The position numbers and the translations under genes are program-made. The notes below the pieces were generated by a model. That model was not told the origin of the DNA. It saw only the letters and a list, made by a program, of their open reading frames with translations, and ran no database searches. Of a stretch of DNA of 7,463 bases, positions 6,020 to 7,463 are shown piece after piece. The DNA comes from Egerieenecus sp048201975 (lineage in GTDB: Bacteria; Bacillota; Clostridia; Christensenellales; Aristaeellaceae), in the NCBI GenBank assembly GCA_048201975.1, contig DBFBGQ010000134.1:1-7463 (forward strand), in the 5' to 3' direction. How positions within the stretch are numbered: the first letter of the stretch is position 1; every line of letters begins with the position of its first letter.

Positions 6020-7339
6020 ATGAAGATCACCTTTATGGGCGCGGGCAGCACGGTGTTTGCCCGCAACGTCATCGGAGACTGCATGTGCGTGCCGGAGCTG
6101 CGGGAGAGCACCTTCGCCCTGTACGACATCGACGGGGAACGGCTCAAGGAGAGCCAGACCATCCTGGAAGCCATGCGGCAGACCAAGGGCGGCTATGGGG
6201 AAATCCAGTGCTACCTGGGGGTGGAGAACCGCAAGGAAGCCCTGCGGGGGGCGGACTTTGTGATCAACGCCATTCAGGTGGGGCTCTACGACCCCTGCAC
6301 CATCATCGACTTTGAGGTGCCCAAGAAGTACGGCCTGCGGCAGACCATTGGCGACACCCTGGGCATCGGCGGCATCATGCGCGCCCTGCGCACCATTCCC
6401 GTGATGGAGGACTTTGCACGGGACATGGAGGAGGTCTGCCCCAACGCCCTGTTCCTGAACTACACCAACCCCATGGCCATGCTCACCGGATACATGCTGC
6501 GCTACACCGGGGTCAAGACCGTGGGCCTGTGCCACAGCGTGCAGGTCTGCTCCGAGACCCTGCTTAAGGAGCTGGGCATGGAGGACAAGCTCCCCGGCCG
6601 CAAGGAGCTCATCGCGGGCATCAACCACATGGGCTGGCTGCTCTCCCTGCAGGACAAGGACGGCAACGACCTGTATCCCGCCGTCAAGGCGTGGGTGGAC
6701 GCCAAGCTGGCCGACCCGGAGTGCAAGGACAAGGTCCGCCTGGAATACATCAAGCATTTCGGCTACTACTGCACTGAGTCCAGCGAGCACAACGCCGAGT
6801 ATAATATGTTCTACATCAAGAGCAAGTATCCCCAGCTCATCGAGCGCTACAACATCCCCCTGGACGAGTATCCCCGCCGCTGCGTGAACCAGATCAACGG
6901 CTGGAAGAAGGAATACGCCGAGCTGATGGAAAAGGGCGTCAAGGAGCACGAGCGCTCCAACGAGTACGCCTCCCGCATTCTGGAGGCCATTGTCACCGGC
7001 AATCCCATCCAGATCGGCGGCAACGTGCTCAACCGCAACCGCCTGATTTCGAACCTCCCCGAGGATGCCTGCGTGGAGGTCCCCTGCCTGGTCAACGGCT
7101 ATGGCGTGCAGCCCTGCGCCGTGGGCGCGCTGCCCGTTCAGTGCGCGGCCATGAACATGACCAACATCAACGTGCAGCTGCTGACCATCGAGGCGGCCCG
7201 CACCCGCAAAAAGGAGCACATCTACCAGGCGGCCATGCTGGACCCCCACACCGGCAGCGAACTGGATGTGGACACCATTCGCCGGATGGTGGACGACCTC
7301 ATCGCCGCCCACGGGGATTACCTGCCCAGCTTCCGGTAA
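6020..7339 (+). CDS. melA: Alpha-galactosidase, glycoside hydrolase family 4
   Basis: This 439-residue cytoplasmic enzyme should hydrolyse alpha-galactosides such as melibiose to galactose plus the partner sugar. It would use the NAD+ and Mn2+ dependent oxidation-elimination chemistry of family 4. The N-terminal Rossmann fold begins at once (ITFMGAGSTVF, residues 3-13), with the acidic end of the second strand at LYDID (34-38). QTIGDTLGIGGIMRALRTIP (108-127) and NYTNPMA (147-153) are family hallmarks. The CHSV motif (171-174) marks the alpha-galactosidase branch, and C171 together with H202 in GINHMGW are the expected metal ligands. GYYCTESSEHNAEY (248-261) and LDEYPRRCV (281-289) also match what I recall of E. 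coli MelA. There is no signal peptide, so the substrate must be imported, but no transporter lies in the window. AAGGAGG (6004-6010) lies nine bases before the ATG. The gene is divergent from the AraC-type regulator and apparently stands alone. Confidence 0.96.
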   Translation: MKITFMGAGSTVFARNVIGDCMCVPELRESTFALYDIDGERLKESQTILEAMRQTKGGYGEIQCYLGVENRKEALRGADFVINAIQVGLYDPCTIIDFEVPKKYGLRQTIGDTLGIGGIMRALRTIPVMEDFARDMEEVCPNALFLNYTNPMAMLTGYMLRYTGVKTVGLCHSVQVCSETLLKELGMEDKLPGRKELIAGINHMGWLLSLQDKDGNDLYPAVKAWVDAKLADPECKDKVRLEYIKHFGYYCTESSEHNAEYNMFYIKSKYPQLIERYNIPLDEYPRRCVNQINGWKKEYAELMEKGVKEHERSNEYASRILEAIVTGNPIQIGGNVLNRNRLISNLPEDACVEVPCLVNGYGVQPCAVGALPVQCAAMNMTNINVQLLTIEAARTRKKEHIYQAAMLDPHTGSELDVDTIRRMVDDLIAAHGDYLPSFR

Positions 7340-7356
7340 ACAGCCTCTTGCAGGCC

Positions 7357-7375
7357 GGCGGCAATGCCCGCCTTT
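7357..7375 (+). terminator. Small hairpin after melA
   Basis: GGCGG (7357-7361) pairs with CCGCC (7368-7372) around a 6-nt loop and is followed by only TTT. It lies 17 bases past the melA stop codon. With a 5-bp stem and a short T-run it is at best a weak terminator. Confidence 0.25.
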
Positions 7376-7402
7376 CCCCCGGACCCTTTGGATTCCCAAA
7401 AC

Positions 7403-7445
7403 GGCCTGGCGCAGCCCGGAAGCTATTTCCAGGCTGCGCCAGGCT
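7403..7445. terminator. Long perfect hairpin near the right edge, probable terminator
   Basis: CCTGGCGCAGCC (7405-7416) pairs perfectly with GGCTGCGCCAGG (7432-7443). The pair 7404-7444 and a wobble extend it outward, and after one mismatch GGAA/TTCC extend it inward around a 5-nt loop. The plus strand after it reads TGTAAAA, with no U-run. On the minus strand it is followed by CG and then TTTT (7401-7398). The hairpin therefore fits best as the end of a minus-strand gene lying beyond the window. It may also stop melA transcripts or protect their 3' ends. Confidence 0.6.
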
Positions 7446-7463
7446 GTAAAACCCAGAAGAAGG

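Noticed and set aside
5987..7399. A 470-residue open frame on the minus strand opposite melA
   Set aside because: It is an antisense shadow of melA, with the same His/Val/Gly/Leu bias as the other opposite-strand frames and no recognisable motif.

Overview
The window looks like a chromosomal stretch from a GC-rich member of the Bacillota, most likely a gut-type Clostridia (Oscillospirales/Christensenellales-like). The reasons are strong AAGGAGG-type ribosome binding sites, a T-box riboswitch in front of an aminoacyl-tRNA synthetase gene, a DNA polymerase I whose proofreading domain is degenerate, and a sugar-use gene paired with an AraC-type regulator. The lineage assignment is inference; no rRNA or other phylogenetic marker is present.

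Layout from left to right. Positions 1-364 carry no credible gene. They hold a hairpin-rich block with two 116-bp tandem copies (83-198, 199-314) and the start of a third, preceded by a 17-bp-stem hairpin (54-99). Next comes serS (365-1645, minus), seryl-tRNA synthetase. Its upstream region (about 1686-1915) is a complete T-box leader: a Stem I with a UCC serine specifier, a T-box sequence whose UGGC matches a tRNA ending in GCCA, as expected for tRNA-Ser, and a terminator with a U-run. The promoter in front of it has a perfect TATAAT box. A small unrecognised gene (2040-2366, plus) is divergent from serS and ends in a very strong terminator (2375-2421), which separates it from the convergent polA (2420-5044, minus). 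Upstream of polA on the same strand is an AraC-family regulator (5116-5880, minus). It is divergently transcribed from melA (6020-7339, plus), a glycoside hydrolase family 4 alpha-galactosidase. A perfect-stem hairpin follows melA near the right edge.

Together the genes are two housekeeping functions (serine charging and DNA repair/replication), one orphan small gene and one small catabolic module. The regulator and melA share a 139-bp intergenic region with repeated TGTTA elements, so the regulator probably controls melA in response to an alpha-galactoside such as melibiose. No transporter gene is visible, so uptake must be encoded elsewhere.

I found no mobile element genes, CRISPR array, tRNA or rRNA, and no convincing new multi-gene system. 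The least explained items are the tandem hairpin repeats and the orphan small gene.
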